64,000 nt of DNA. It comes from Primulina eburnea. Taxonomy: Eukaryota; Streptophyta; Magnoliopsida; Lamiales; Gesneriaceae. The notes under the pieces are model-generated. The model worked only from the letters and a program-made list of their open reading frames with translations. It was not told where the DNA came from and ran no database searches. The stretch lies in the NCBI RefSeq assembly GCF_022965805.1, contig NC_133117.1:10316183-10380182 (forward strand), in the 5' to 3' direction. A program made the translations under genes and the position numbers. Shown piece after piece: positions 35,495 through 46,329 of this stretch (within the stretch, counting starts at the first letter, position 1; every line of letters starts with the position of its first letter).

Positions 35495-37686
35495 TGTAAT
35501 GCCCGAATTTTGATATAATATGACAGTAGTTGTGATGGTTCTTGGCTTTACGTTATGGTATGAATGATAATGATGTTATAGAATGGAATAGATAATGGAT
35601 GGGTAGAATCAAAGGTGGAATTTGAGCTAAATAGGTAATGGAAGTGCAGAAACTGTATGAAAAATATGGCACAAGTTGTGGTTTTAGAATAATGTTTTGT
35701 ATATTGATCCAATTGATGTGAGGCCACTTTCATTAGAAAGATAAGACATAAGGCTATAACTTTTCAGTTTTGAGTTTTGTTCAAATCATTAGGGAAGATG
35801 AGCCAAAAGCGCCCCGAAATGTGTCGTGCGTATCGTCGTTCCTAAAATGACACATGTTGGGAGAATAGGCATAACGTTTTACTCAGAAGTCCAAATGATC
35901 TGAAATGTTGAGAGATGAAAGCCACGACATAGGGCTACAACTTTGTAGTTTACCACTTTTCCTAATTCCGAAGGGAAGAGGCGTTTCTGAAGCAATCTTT
36001 GAGGTAGCTTTGCGCAGAAGCGCGCCCGGGCGGGAATTTATGTTCGCCCGGGCGAGCCTTGTTCGAAATTTTTGGTGTTCTGGCCGAGATTTCCACGCCC
36101 GGGCGGAAAAAGAGGTTCGCTAGGGCGGCCAGCAAGTTGAAAAAGCGTGTTTTGGTGTTTGGGAAGGCATAAAATCGAATGTGATCACTTTTCTACTCAT
36201 TTTTCTTCTCCTTCTCTTCTCTCTATAGGTTAGAAGCTAGGGTTCTCTCCTTCCTTTCCATTTTCTACATTATTCTTCAATCTATTGGAGATTTGATCAA
36301 GAAAAATATGAAATAAGTATAGATTTTTGATCCTCTCTTCAAGATCTTCAAGATGTGGTAAGTATTTCTCATTTGTATTCAAGTTTGGATATGGATTGAA
36401 GTTAGAATTGATATTTGAGTTGATATTTGAGATATTGAGATGTTGGAGATGTGGTGATTGTGTTGGTTTGAAAAGAAATGGAATTGAAGCCAAGAAAAGA
36501 GTAAAAGAGTTAATTTTTTAGTACGTATGCCATGTGTTTGATATAATGGTTCAATGAATGTTTTTATGGTATATTATGGTTAAGAAATTACGGATCTTGA
36601 TTTGAAGATGTATTGAATGAATTATGAATGTTGTACAAAAAGTGATATGTGTTGATAAGTAATCCGAGTTCTTGATTTATTTATTGAAGATTTGATTGAA
36701 GTATTGACTTGGGTTGGCTCAAGATTATTACTCTAAGTTGGTTGATAGCGAATCAAGTAGACTGCGAGGGTTCAAGACTTCTCAACAATATATTTTGATC
36801 TTTTGTTGGTAATATTCGAAAGGTATGTTACGGTTGATAACATACGAGGTAAAAGTATCATTTTTATTTTAAATTGAAAACTCTATGGCTCGATGAATTA
36901 TTGATGATTTGATGATGATTTTTGTATTGAGATGAGTTGATTATGATATTGAAATGATGCTATTGATTTGTATCATGACATTGCATATTGAGCCACTTGT
37001 TGATTCAGATTTGATATGGCGGAGGTCGCCTTGATTTACTGATTTGTTGGACGTATGGGGCTATAGTTGAGTTGGCATAGTGTATGCGGAGGTCGCTGCT
37101 ATGGCCTGAACACTCTCTATAGGTGCACCATAGTCTTGGGATTGTAGAACACAACACACCACCTCGAGCGAATGGGTCGGTGGATGTTGTTGGGGGATTC
37201 TCTTCCCTTGGGTACCCAATGACCAGATGATTCACTTGATCTTGAGATTTATATATAGCCCACAACTTCTGATCATGCATTGCATTATATTGCATCTTGA
37301 TGAGTTTATATGAACTATGTGAAATTTTAATTCTCATATGTTATTGATTGTATCATACTGGGTTTATACTCACCGACATGTCCGGTACCTCTTGTTTTCA
37401 TGTGCTTGATGGTAGGTGAGGCGAGGCTTGGGATGCCAGAGTCAAGCTCCAGGCGAGGAGATACGAGTTAGAGTGGGATTCTCGGGTCTTAGGAGCATCT
37501 GATGATGTTGGGAAAATTTGGTTCACAAGTTTATTTTGACATGTTGAAAACTTATATTTCAAACATTTAAATTATTGTGACAATGTTTATGTGAATTTTT
37601 GAATAACAAATTATGTATTTTATTAAATCATTTGGTTTGTTACTTTTATAATTATTGGTATTAGAGGTCGTATCCGGGGCCCCACA
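35495..37686 (+). repeat. 3' LTR of E3
   Basis: 2,192 bp, nearly identical to the 5' LTR. The paired palindromes are at 36,023/36,045 and 36,096/36,118, again 22 bp apart. Target duplication CCAGT follows at 37,687. Confidence 0.95.
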
Positions 37687-37691
37687 CCAGT

Positions 37692-40309
37692 AAACAAAAA
37701 ATATTGTGGGTTGTCACATATGTTATGAACAAATGTTTAGAAGCGCCAAGGATTACCTAGGATAAACAATCTGATGCTCAAGTCACTAGACAATTCAAAA
37801 TTCTCTTTGAAAATTGGAGAGCTCAAATAAACAAATGGGAGCGTGTACCTTGTCTAATGAGAGTGATCATCTATTTATAATTTTTTTTAGAAGTGTCCAA
37901 TCAACTTGAACTTTTGTAAACAAAGTGTCCCAAAATGAAATTGAGTTAATAACCCATAACGTATAAAAGGATTTAAATAAATATCTTTATATTAAGAAAT
38001 TATGTACGAACAATAATTCGACACAAAATTTTTACCGTAAACTTTCATTGTTCAAAATGCAACTTTGGAATCTTACCTTCAATTGGTTTGCCAATTGATC
38101 TCAATAATCCTAGTTATTATTCTTCTAATTTCGGATTGATTAAAGACTGTTGTAAAATCTCAGCGTTGAATTCATCGAATCGGCGTCCATGTCTCATCTA
38201 GGCCTAGGCAGGCAACTAAGATAGGTTTATCCTTAATTCTCCCTCTGTTGTTGTTGTTGTTTTTTTTTTTTTTTTTATATATATTAGTTTAATTAATAAT
38301 TTCCCCGAATTGGACAAATGTAGCACATACTTCCTTTGGGGAAACATATTTTGACATGTCAACTGAAACCTTTTAATCAATTGTTTTCCTTATCATTAAT
38401 AGATAATGATAAAATAATGTAGAACAACTACTTAACTACAATAAAGATAAGTCCCCGATTTGGCCTCACATCCCCACGCATGCGGAAAAAAATATGTCAA
38501 AACCCACTAAATTGGCCAATAAAATAACCTGTTTCTTTTAACAATAGTGCATAATTAGGCCACCATTTTCTTTCTTTTTTGGCCAAATGAGAAATTATAA
38601 AGAAATTTATATATATTTCTAAAATATAGTCAAATATTTTTCCAAGAAATAAAAAATTAGGGATAACAGTTGCGTGCATTTATGAATAAAATCCAAAGAA
38701 AATCAATTACCAAGTTGACTGACCATTATCTGTGTCTCTCAGTCAATTCTTAATCACATTTAGATTTTCGTATTTATATTTATATCCCGTATTTAATGCG
38801 TACATTATTATTATTAAAGTTAAACCTTCTTAATAGTATGTTGATGGAGCTTTTTTATCTAGTCTCATTTATCTCTCTAGATCACATTTCACTCTCTAAT
38901 TTTTAAACATATGTTGAAATAATACAAACTATTTAATAATTAATATAGTTACACATATTTCTAAATTTAAGTTATTTTTCATTCCAAATAAAATAATTAT
39001 AGAAAGACCCTTATCCCATAAATATTGATCATGCACCGAAAATCCACACACAAATTTAAGAAAAACCTTCGAAACCACTAACCAGCAAAAGACAGTTTCC
39101 AAGAAATTAATCACTTGATCCAAACATATTTAGCCCACAGAAAACACACAAATTTAAGCCAAACAAAAGATCCTGACTCGAATCCTAATACCGGTACATG
39201 CTATGAACAACTTATTTCAAGAAACTGAGAAACGGAACTTGAACAGAACAAACAAGCAACAAGCACAACACAGACACGAAAATTTGGGACACAAACAAGC
39301 AACAAGCACCATTAACATTAAATTTTCCGATGATCCGAAGCTTCAAACCCCTTTCAAGAAGCGAAAACAACACTTGAAAACATATATGGAGGCGCTAATT
39401 ATCCACCAGAAGATGCGACGCTTTACGGCGCCGCGGACAGGAACTGGACTAACATATCGGCGGGATTCGGTCAAAGTATGGGCCATCGGCACTGGTATCA
39501 AATTCTGGATCAGTGCAAAGAAAAGCTCTGTTTTATAGAGTGAAGTTCACTCTTGGAAGCTTTTGGTGGGCAAATAAAAAATTTAGCTACCTTGAAATTT
39601 TCTTCGAGAACGAAATAAACAAATATCTAAGCCGCGTTTTGAGAAACGCGTGAATGCGATGGGATTTAGCATATTTTGGAGATGAAAGAAAATGTATGTG
39701 TTTGGAACCAAAATGTTATTAAAAAAATTTCTACTACATTTGTTTTTTAATGCAATTAAAGTTGGTTAGTTTAACTTTATATAAATAAAAATTCCGTACG
39801 ATTGATTAAAACTATCATTGATTGATCATATCTTTTCTCGTATGAAATTACATATATAATTTACCAACATTTAATTGATTAAAAACTCAAAACATTTAAA
39901 ATAAGTTCTTGTAAACGTGATATAAATATTTTAGCCCAGAAAGCTAGCTATTATATTCACTCTCGAAAAACAATAATTATAATCGGTGTTCCAAACTATA
40001 CTGCAAAAAATTTAACTCAATTAACATTATATATGTGATACTCATTAAACAATTATTTCAAAAAATCCCCCAAATTGAAAATTTTACAAAACTTTAATGT
40101 TGATTTAAAATTAATTTATCATCATTATTATTATATGTGTGGATCAAAATATTATGATATTACATGCAACCATTTAAATTTAATTAGTATGTTATAGTAG
40201 AACGTACGTATAATATTATTATTTTTATTATTTTATTTTTGTGTGTGGAGATGATAGGTCCGCACTCTCACCAATTTTTAACATATACGAGAGAGACCCG
40301 ATGAAATAT
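37692..40309. other. AT-rich intergenic DNA, no recognised gene
   Basis: No transposon coding sequence found. A GTT microsatellite running into poly-T lies at 38,246-38,284. The direct repeat ACAAACAAGCAACAAGCAC occurs twice near 39,250-39,310. A GC-rich open stretch lies at 39,385-39,541 (separate entry). This is the likeliest place for native intergenic DNA in the window. Confidence 0.5.
39385..39541 (+). other. Short GC-rich open stretch, unrecognised
   Basis: A frame of about 51 codons, GC-rich amid AT-rich surroundings, ends at a TGA at 39,539-39,541. The peptide contains GGANYPPEDATLYGAADRN and GFGQSMGHRHWYQILDQ, which looks more protein-like than chance, but I do not recognise it and no start codon or exon partner is evident. 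Another frame here is also open (111 codons from 39,203). It could be an exon fragment of a host gene or an unknown element. Confidence 0.25.
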
Positions 40310-41017
40310 TGTTAGATATCTTACATTAATTAAATTAAGTTTTTTTGAGTTGTATATATGATTTTGGATAATCATATTTTTCTGAGCTAATTTTTGGGGT
40401 AAAGTTAGACTCAATTAAGTCCATACTTTTAACATAGTATCGGAGTCCAGAATCAATGATATGTGTTGGAATGTCCTTATGGACTGCTCACTAATGTTTT
40501 GTAAATTTCATGCTTCAGTTGTTCATTTTTAGGTGTGAAGGGTGTGTTAGATATCGCACATCGACTGGATTAAATACGTGAAAATGATATATATGGATTT
40601 AGACAAATTTCCTCACTTGAGCTAACTTTTGGACGGATTTAGATCCAGTCTATAATCTCAACATTTAGATGTCTCATAATCGGCTATATTAAGTTATTGT
40701 GAATTGTATGCACGAACTTGGACAATCTTCATCCATTTAGCTAGTTTTTGAGCTGAAGTTGAGCTCAAGTTCATAATATTAACATTATATCAGAGCTCAT
40801 GTCCATTGTTGTGTCTTTGACTGCTCTTGTGGGCCCATCCTATAACGTCTTATAAACTTCACACTCTAGTTGTTCCTTCCTGGAAATGAAAGGAATGTGT
40901 TATATGTCACACATTGGCTAAATTAAGTTATTGTGAGTTATATGTATAAACTTGAACAATCATCTCTCTTGAACCAAATTTTGTGATAGATTTATGTCTA
41001 CGTCAACAATCTTAACA
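40310..41017 (+). mobile_element. Two adjacent TRIM retrotransposons, head to tail
   Basis: Four diverged LTRs of about 120 bp: 40,310-40,434, 40,545-40,663, 40,664-40,785 and 40,898-41,017. They match the form TGTTAGATATC...CACATCG...TTAACA. After the first and third LTR sits a mutated PBS (TAGTATCGGAGTCC; TTATATCAGAGCTC), and before the second and fourth a purine tract (GTGAAGGGTG; ATGAAAGGAATG). So there are two LTR-internal-LTR units, with the second LTR abutting the third. No coding capacity, as expected for TRIMs. Confidence 0.75.
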
Positions 41018-41469
41018 TACATGAAACCATCACAATATTATTTACTTGTCAATTTGAATATTATTTTGTTTATCAAATTTGTGAATTTTTAGTATTTTGT
41101 TTTTGTTTTCAATGCAACATCTAATTTTTAAAATGACGGAAAAGTGAATAAATAAAGACTAAAATTAATGAATTAAAAAATATTCTCTAACTTTTTAAGA
41201 TCTTTTAAAAAAAAAACGGATTGAAAAAATAGTAAAAGATGACAAATTTAAGGAATCCCAATTAAAGATCGATGCCTGTGATCGTCAACACGGCAATTTA
41301 ATTCATTATTAGTTGGTTATTTAATTAATATCTTGCAGTTGATGTTGCAAGTGCCGATGGTTTATTTTGGTTGGCTTCCCAGAATATGAAATTGTAATTA
41401 TAAAATTGGTTATATTATACCATAATGATAAAAAAAAAACATGATAAAGAAAGATAACATAATCATAAT

Positions 41470-41857
41470 TCTTTAGAGAGGTAAGTGAGTCAAACTATTC
41501 GTAGGTAGCTCGTAAGAAACTCGGTCAAAATTCGATTCGAGCTCAATTTGATTGAGTTCGAGTAGTTCTAGTATTTTTTTTTTAGTCGAGTTTTAATTAA
41601 TTATATTCGAGTAGTTTTCGAGCTACTCGAATAATAAAAATATATACATATTTTTTATTGGGAAATATGAAAACTAAGAGATATTTTGTCAATATATATC
41701 CAAATCCGAGTTCGAGTCCGAGCTTGAGTTCATGATCTATGTGCTATAATTCAAACTTTCGAGCTTGAGGAGCTCAAGTAATTCAATATGTATAGGATTT
41801 AAGCTCGAGTATTAGGATACAAAGTTTGACTCGTCTCATTTCCACCTCTACCCTACC
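41470..41857. mobile_element. Putative non-autonomous hAT-like element (GAGCTCGA repeats)
   Basis: Many copies of GAGCTCGA/TTCGAGC motifs in both orientations and imperfect inverted ends (AGAGAGGTAAGTGAGTCAAAC left; GGTAGAGGTGGAAATGAGAC on the other strand at right). No clear target duplication found, so both limits are approximate. Confidence 0.4.
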
Positions 41858-41901
41858 TACCAAATTCCATTCTCGTTAATGAGATAATACTATAGATCCA
41901 A

Positions 41902-42065
41902 GAGTTGGTCTCATGTGAGTCCGTCTCACGGATCATAATCTGTGAGACGGGTCAACCCTACCTATATTCATAATAAAAAGTAGTAATACTTTTTCATGAG
42001 TGATCCAAATAAGAGATCTGTCTCACAAATATGACCCGTGAGACCGTCTCATACAAGTTTTTGCC
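41902..42065. mobile_element. Mutator-like MITE, 164 bp
   Basis: A 9-bp direct repeat TAGATCCAA flanks it (41,893-41,901 and 42,066-42,074), the length typical of Mutator-like elements. Imperfect terminal inverted repeats of over 30 bp: left GAGTTGGTCTCATGTGAG then TCTCACGGATC; right, on the other strand, GGCAAAAACTTGTATGAGAC then TCTCACGGGTC. No coding sequence. Confidence 0.8.
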
Positions 42066-42461
42066 TAGATCCAATTGTCATAATTAGTTTAAATATGTGC
42101 TCTAATCTACAAAAAAAAATATTTAATTGATAATATTAATAATTAGATCTACCATATGATTTCGATGACTTGTAGATAATTTAGCACCACAGTCTCGAGT
42201 TTGCGACCAATTTTAAGAAACAAAACGATATTTACCCTGTGAATATTACCCTTGGGAGTTGGGATAGCAAGAACAATTAAGTATATTCGTCCTTTTGCAT
42301 TCGACTTAGGTTGAGAATATTATGTGAAATAAATTTGATTCGTTGTTGGTGTTTTTAGCATATTGTTAAGATAAAATTTGAACATAAATTTTGATGATAG
42401 TAAAATCGAATTGATATGACATATGTAGATCGAGTTGGATATATACTGAAAAATATATTGT

Positions 42462-42860
42462 GATACTCACGGAAAATTTAGGGTCCGATTCCAGCAAGTA
42501 TCACTATTCCAGATGCAGGTTTTGAAATTACCCTGAGCCTAAAATCAAAAATAAGATCGTTAGGAGGGGACCAGGAGGGTGTCTTGGCGTAGCTCCTCCG
42601 ATGCTCAAGTCAGAGACTGAGGATATATGGGAGGAGCAACTAAGGGTGCTGCTGAAAACAATAAATTGAATTTTTTAACTGAACACTCAAATCTGGTATT
42701 TATAGGAGAATACCTGGGCCTTTTGTGGGTCTGTCTTCCATTTGGGCTAGGGTCCTTGGTGGACCTGTCTTCCCTTTGGGCTAGGGATGAGTCAGGGGTA
42801 GTGGACCTATCTATGTGGTATCAGTACTTAAATAGTCAAATATATCCAAATGATATCTAG
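42462..42860 (-). repeat. Tat-type Ty3 LTR fragment, inverted copy
   Basis: The reverse complement of the LTR before the Tat gag at 47 kb: shared landmarks are GGACCAGGAGGGTGTC versus GACACCCTCCTGGCCCC, a TATTTATA box and the end TGATACTC. The inner (right) limit is not defined. Confidence 0.7.
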
Positions 42861-43588
42861 TATACTGATGTGTCCAGTCAAACTGATTTTTATGGAACCA
42901 CTGCGTGAATCAAACTGAACTATTGAACCAGTTGATATAGGCAAACCGAGCTAGGTGCCAATCGATCTAAACACATTCTCTGCATTTTACAATCATTATC
43001 TCTAAGTCTTTTTGTAATTATTTAGATTCTCCACAACTTATTAAAAAAGTCGTCGGTTTCTATATCTAGCTAGTGTCCAAGAGAATTTATTGTCTAGTAC
43101 TATAATCGGAAAGACAACAAGAACACGTGGAATTATCTTCGTAAATGTCGGTGATATAGTAAAACTGTGTGTACCGTTAAAACTATTAACGTTGGAATAA
43201 TTACTATAAAGAGACCAAATCACCAGAATGTTCGGGTTATTGAATGTACTGAATTTGTTGAACATTGTGAAGCCTCCAAAATCTTCTTCAAGCTATTTTT
43301 ATTCGAGTCTTTCGCACATGCTATAGAGATATATCAGATCATTTAAGGATCACCTTGTGCATCATATTTACAATAACTCTATATTTCTCTACTTGAGCTG
43401 ATTTGTGTAGATAGCTATTGTGAATTGTCAAAATCTTGTTTCGTGAAAATTGTAGTTGTTGAAAGTGTTGGATCTCGTTTTTCTATGTGCCCAAACGCAG
43501 CGGAAATTTTAAAAATTTTAGATCTTGACATTCAAGATATTTTGGACATTCGTATGATTTTAATTAAACATGCATAGGATGTTTATAA

Positions 43589-43812
43589 AAAAAAGGGTGA
43601 ACCCCACCCCCGAGGGCCCCACAGAGAGCCGCCCCAAGCCCCGGCGTGAAGGGAGGTAAATCAGGGTTATGCACCGGCAGCAGGTACCCAGAGGAGAGGT
43701 TGGCTGGAGAAATTCTCCATAGAGGGGGAGCCGAGACTCGATCCCTCACCAACATGGAGTAACAGTCCTTCACTCCAGGCCCTTACCACACGGCCTATGC
43801 CCATGGGGGCTA
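43589..43812 (-). mobile_element. tRNA-derived SINE, about 224 bp
   Basis: Flanked by a perfect 16-bp direct repeat CATAGGATGTTTATAA (43,573-43,588 and 43,813-43,828). The minus strand starts GCCCCCATGGGCATAGGC, has an A-box-like GTGTGGTAAGGGCC, a B-box GGGATCGAGTC and ends in a run of T. These are the Pol III promoter and target-primed insertion marks of a plant SINE. Family not assigned. Confidence 0.85.
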
Positions 43813-44369
43813 CATAGGATGTTTATAACTTTTACCTTTGGTGAACAATTTTCACTTGGCTCCAACTATGCCAGTACAAGCAGACGTAGCTCTTGTTGTA
43901 AATCCTCTACGAACTTTCTTCGAGTCTTCTTCTATCAAGTCCACGACCAGAAGGTTTGTTCTTCTTTTAAATAGCACTAAAATATTTGAAAGAAGTTTTA
44001 CGTTGAGATCAAAAATTTGAGAGAGAACTCAAATCTTTTTTCCTTGAAAAATGGTCATACAAAATTTTGGAGAATTTTGGATGCAATCTTCGTGAATCAC
44101 CATTGGGAGGGAATGGAGGATAGGTCATTTTTCTTTTTTATTTCCTTAAAAATAATAGTCTTGACCTAAATGTCACAATTAACATTAATGAGCTTGATTA
44201 ATTAATTGGGTTAGTCCAACTAGTTTAATTAATTAATCAAAGTCCATTAATAACTTTAATTATTAAATGTGTTAGACTTGTACTCCTACAAGTTCATTAA
44301 ACATACTCTCAATATAATTAATTTAATATTTAATAAACCCAAATTTTGAGCTTAATAAATTAAATCCAT

Positions 44370-44664
44370 TATAAATTCAACATTTGAATTTAATATTTAA
44401 ATTATAAATTCAACTCCTTGAATTTATCACCTCCAAAATTTAATATTTAATAAACTAAACTTTTGAGTTTAATAAATTGAATTCTCAAATTTTATAAATT
44501 AAACTCCTTGAATTAATTATCTCCAAATTTCATAAATTCAACTTCTTGAATTTACTATCTCATAAATTCAACTCCTTGAATTTATTTTCTCAAAATTTAA
44601 TTATCATAAATCCAAATCCTTGAATTTACTATATCATAATATAAATTCAACTCCTTGAATTTAT
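44370..44664. repeat. Short-hairpin array in LTR-B
   Basis: Several copies of hairpins such as ATAAATTCAACTCCTTGAATTTAT (written here as arms ATAAATTCAA/TTGAATTTAT with loop CTCC) at about 44,404, 44,570 and 44,641, with diverged ones between. Period about 30-70 bp. Confidence 0.85.
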
Positions 44665-46153
44665 TCTCTCAACGGGAACAAACGATCCAGTGCTTATGTG
44701 ACCCTCAATGGTTCAGGGATACAGCTAGCCGTGGGTTCACAACTCTTTGTGATTCAGGACATAATCCTTTATTCGGGCTTATCCTAGTTAGCCCCATTCT
44801 TTTCATCAATACCTTGATCAAGAATGTCAGAACTCATTTCTGATTGTACCCATCGGATCATGGTAAGAGCGTATAGTAGCATCGCCCCATGATCCCCTAG
44901 GTATCACTGATAGTGCCTGCAAGAACCATCCGATTATGATTAATGTACTGTACGGTCCCTTCATATCATATATCTCGATCGAATCTGCAACCATTGGTTC
45001 ATCGAGGGTTGCATATTAATTCGATAACTATGTGATAACTATAAATAGTAGCTTCGCGTGTACTATTTGAGAACTCCTTCTCTAATGTACATCTCATACT
45101 CTGGCCAGAGATTCCATGCACTATTATTTCATCAGATCACACAGGATATCCACACCCGTAGGTGAGCGGTGAATCCCCGACTACAATGCACTGGCTCCTA
45201 TATGTGTCACAACTGTACCCAACCTTGCCACCTGATGACTCTCCTGGAGCCGGTAAATGAATCATAGCACAGCCCTAGCATATAGAGCATCAGTGTTGTC
45301 CCGGGTCGTCAGGACTAATGGTGCACAATCATAACCACAGACTTATCCTCTCGATTAATGATAACCATTTGGAAATTCCGAGGGAGGGTTGTTCGGCATA
45401 ATCATCATATGACTATCCATTTGCATGTTTGGATATCTCCGTGCCCTTACCGAGAAACGCAGTACACAACATCACAGATGCTAGTCTCGAGCTCAAGCGA
45501 CCTTTATCCATATTTTAGGCGGCTGAATCGACTAGGAACGAATTTAGAATATGCAGTGTTTACAAATGAGTTTCAACATCGAATTACGATTCATTTGTAT
45601 TAAAGCATAATTAAGGACTTTATCTATGCTGATTGCATGAGTATATAGATAAAGTATAATGAAACCATTAAAAAGTTAAATTATATTAAAATAAAGATTT
45701 TTTATTTCACTTGAGTCAATAAATTTCCTAGCCAACCGTTGGCTTGCAGGGCATCTACTCTAACAGAAATTTACTTGGAGTTTCAACTTGATAGGGTTGT
45801 GGAACTAAGCTGAAGTGAGTTTACTCAAGGCAAAGTATCAATCAAATTTTCTAATGAAATATTTCTGAAAATAGAAGAACAAAAGAAGTAAAATCTTAAT
45901 CTTCAAACTTCAATAAACACGCTCTTGTTTTTATTTATTTATGTTATTATTGTCATTTACTTTGATTTGTATATCATTTCACTAAGTGCAAGAAGCTTTT
46001 TTCGTACTTTCAAAATATTTTCGGTTGCTAGTAGCACATAGTTTGATTCAAAACACAACTCGAGCTTCTATTCCAACTTGATTTGAATAGCTTCTGAAAA
46101 TGAGTTTAAAGTGTTTCTTTACGTCCTCTAAATACATTTTCGACGCTAACAGA

Positions 46154-46165
46154 TGGTATCGGAAT
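46154..46165 (+). other. Mutated primer-binding site of SIRE-like copia
   Basis: TGGTATCGGAAT, three bases after the LTR end CTAACA; differs slightly from the usual TGGTATCAGAGC. Confidence 0.6.
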
Positions 46166-46182
46166 GAGTGTTCTTGATTACT

Positions 46183-46312
46183 GAATGTTGATATAAACAA
46201 AGATCTTCCTTTAATAAATCTCTATGTTTTCAAACAAGAATATGATGACTGGAAGATTCATATGCAACATATTTATCAGCTCCAGATGATTGTTACGCTT
46301 GGTCTTCTCTAG
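46183..46312 (+). pseudogene. Copia gag N-terminal fragment
   Basis: The frame reads NVDINKDLPLINLYVFKQ then EYDDWKIHMQHIY, the conserved start of SIRE-like gag proteins (a tryptophan-centred YDDWK motif). It ends at a TAG near 46,310 and then the LTR of the Tat-type element begins. The rest of this copia has been lost or displaced. Confidence 0.7.
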
Positions 46313-46329
46313 GAATAATCTACATGTAT

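Larger units (their letters stand above)
28396..37686 (+). mobile_element. Complete Ty3 chromovirus-like retrotransposon E3
   Basis: A 9,291-bp element with all parts: LTRs of 2,193 and 2,192 bp (TGTAATGCC...GGCCCCACA), PBS, gag-pol, PPT and a perfect 5-bp target duplication CCAGT at 28,391-28,395 and 37,687-37,691. By eye I count about 38 substitutions between the LTRs (roughly 1.7%), so it is by far the youngest large element here. The coding region has one internal TGA and one short frameshift. The gag-pol order and the EEATWELED tail place it in the plant chromoviruses, probably Tekay/Del. Confidence 0.95.
43466..45765 (-). mobile_element. Copia solo LTR-B with SINE inside
   Basis: Starts on the minus strand at 45,765 with TGTTAGAGTAGATGCCCTGC and ends at 43,466 (TGTTGGATCTCG on +). 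Flanks are GAAAG (43,461-43,465) and GAAAT (45,766-45,770), a 5-bp target duplication with one mismatch. About 2,060 bp once the SINE and one duplication copy are removed. Same family as LTR-A: shared blocks include CTAGCCGTGGGTTCA and CGACTACAATGCACTGGCTC. Confidence 0.75.
42880..46151 (+). mobile_element. SIRE-like copia LTR (split by LTR-B)
   Basis: AT-rich DNA either side of LTR-B (42.9-43.465 kb and 45.77-46.15 kb). It ends CGACGCTAACA at 46,151, followed by TGGTATCGGAAT, a slightly mutated initiator-Met PBS, and by a copia gag start. The left end is not defined. Confidence 0.55.

Noticed and set aside
38246..38284. Poly-T stretch as a SINE or LINE tail
   Set aside because: It continues from a GTT microsatellite and no element body or target duplication is visible beside it.
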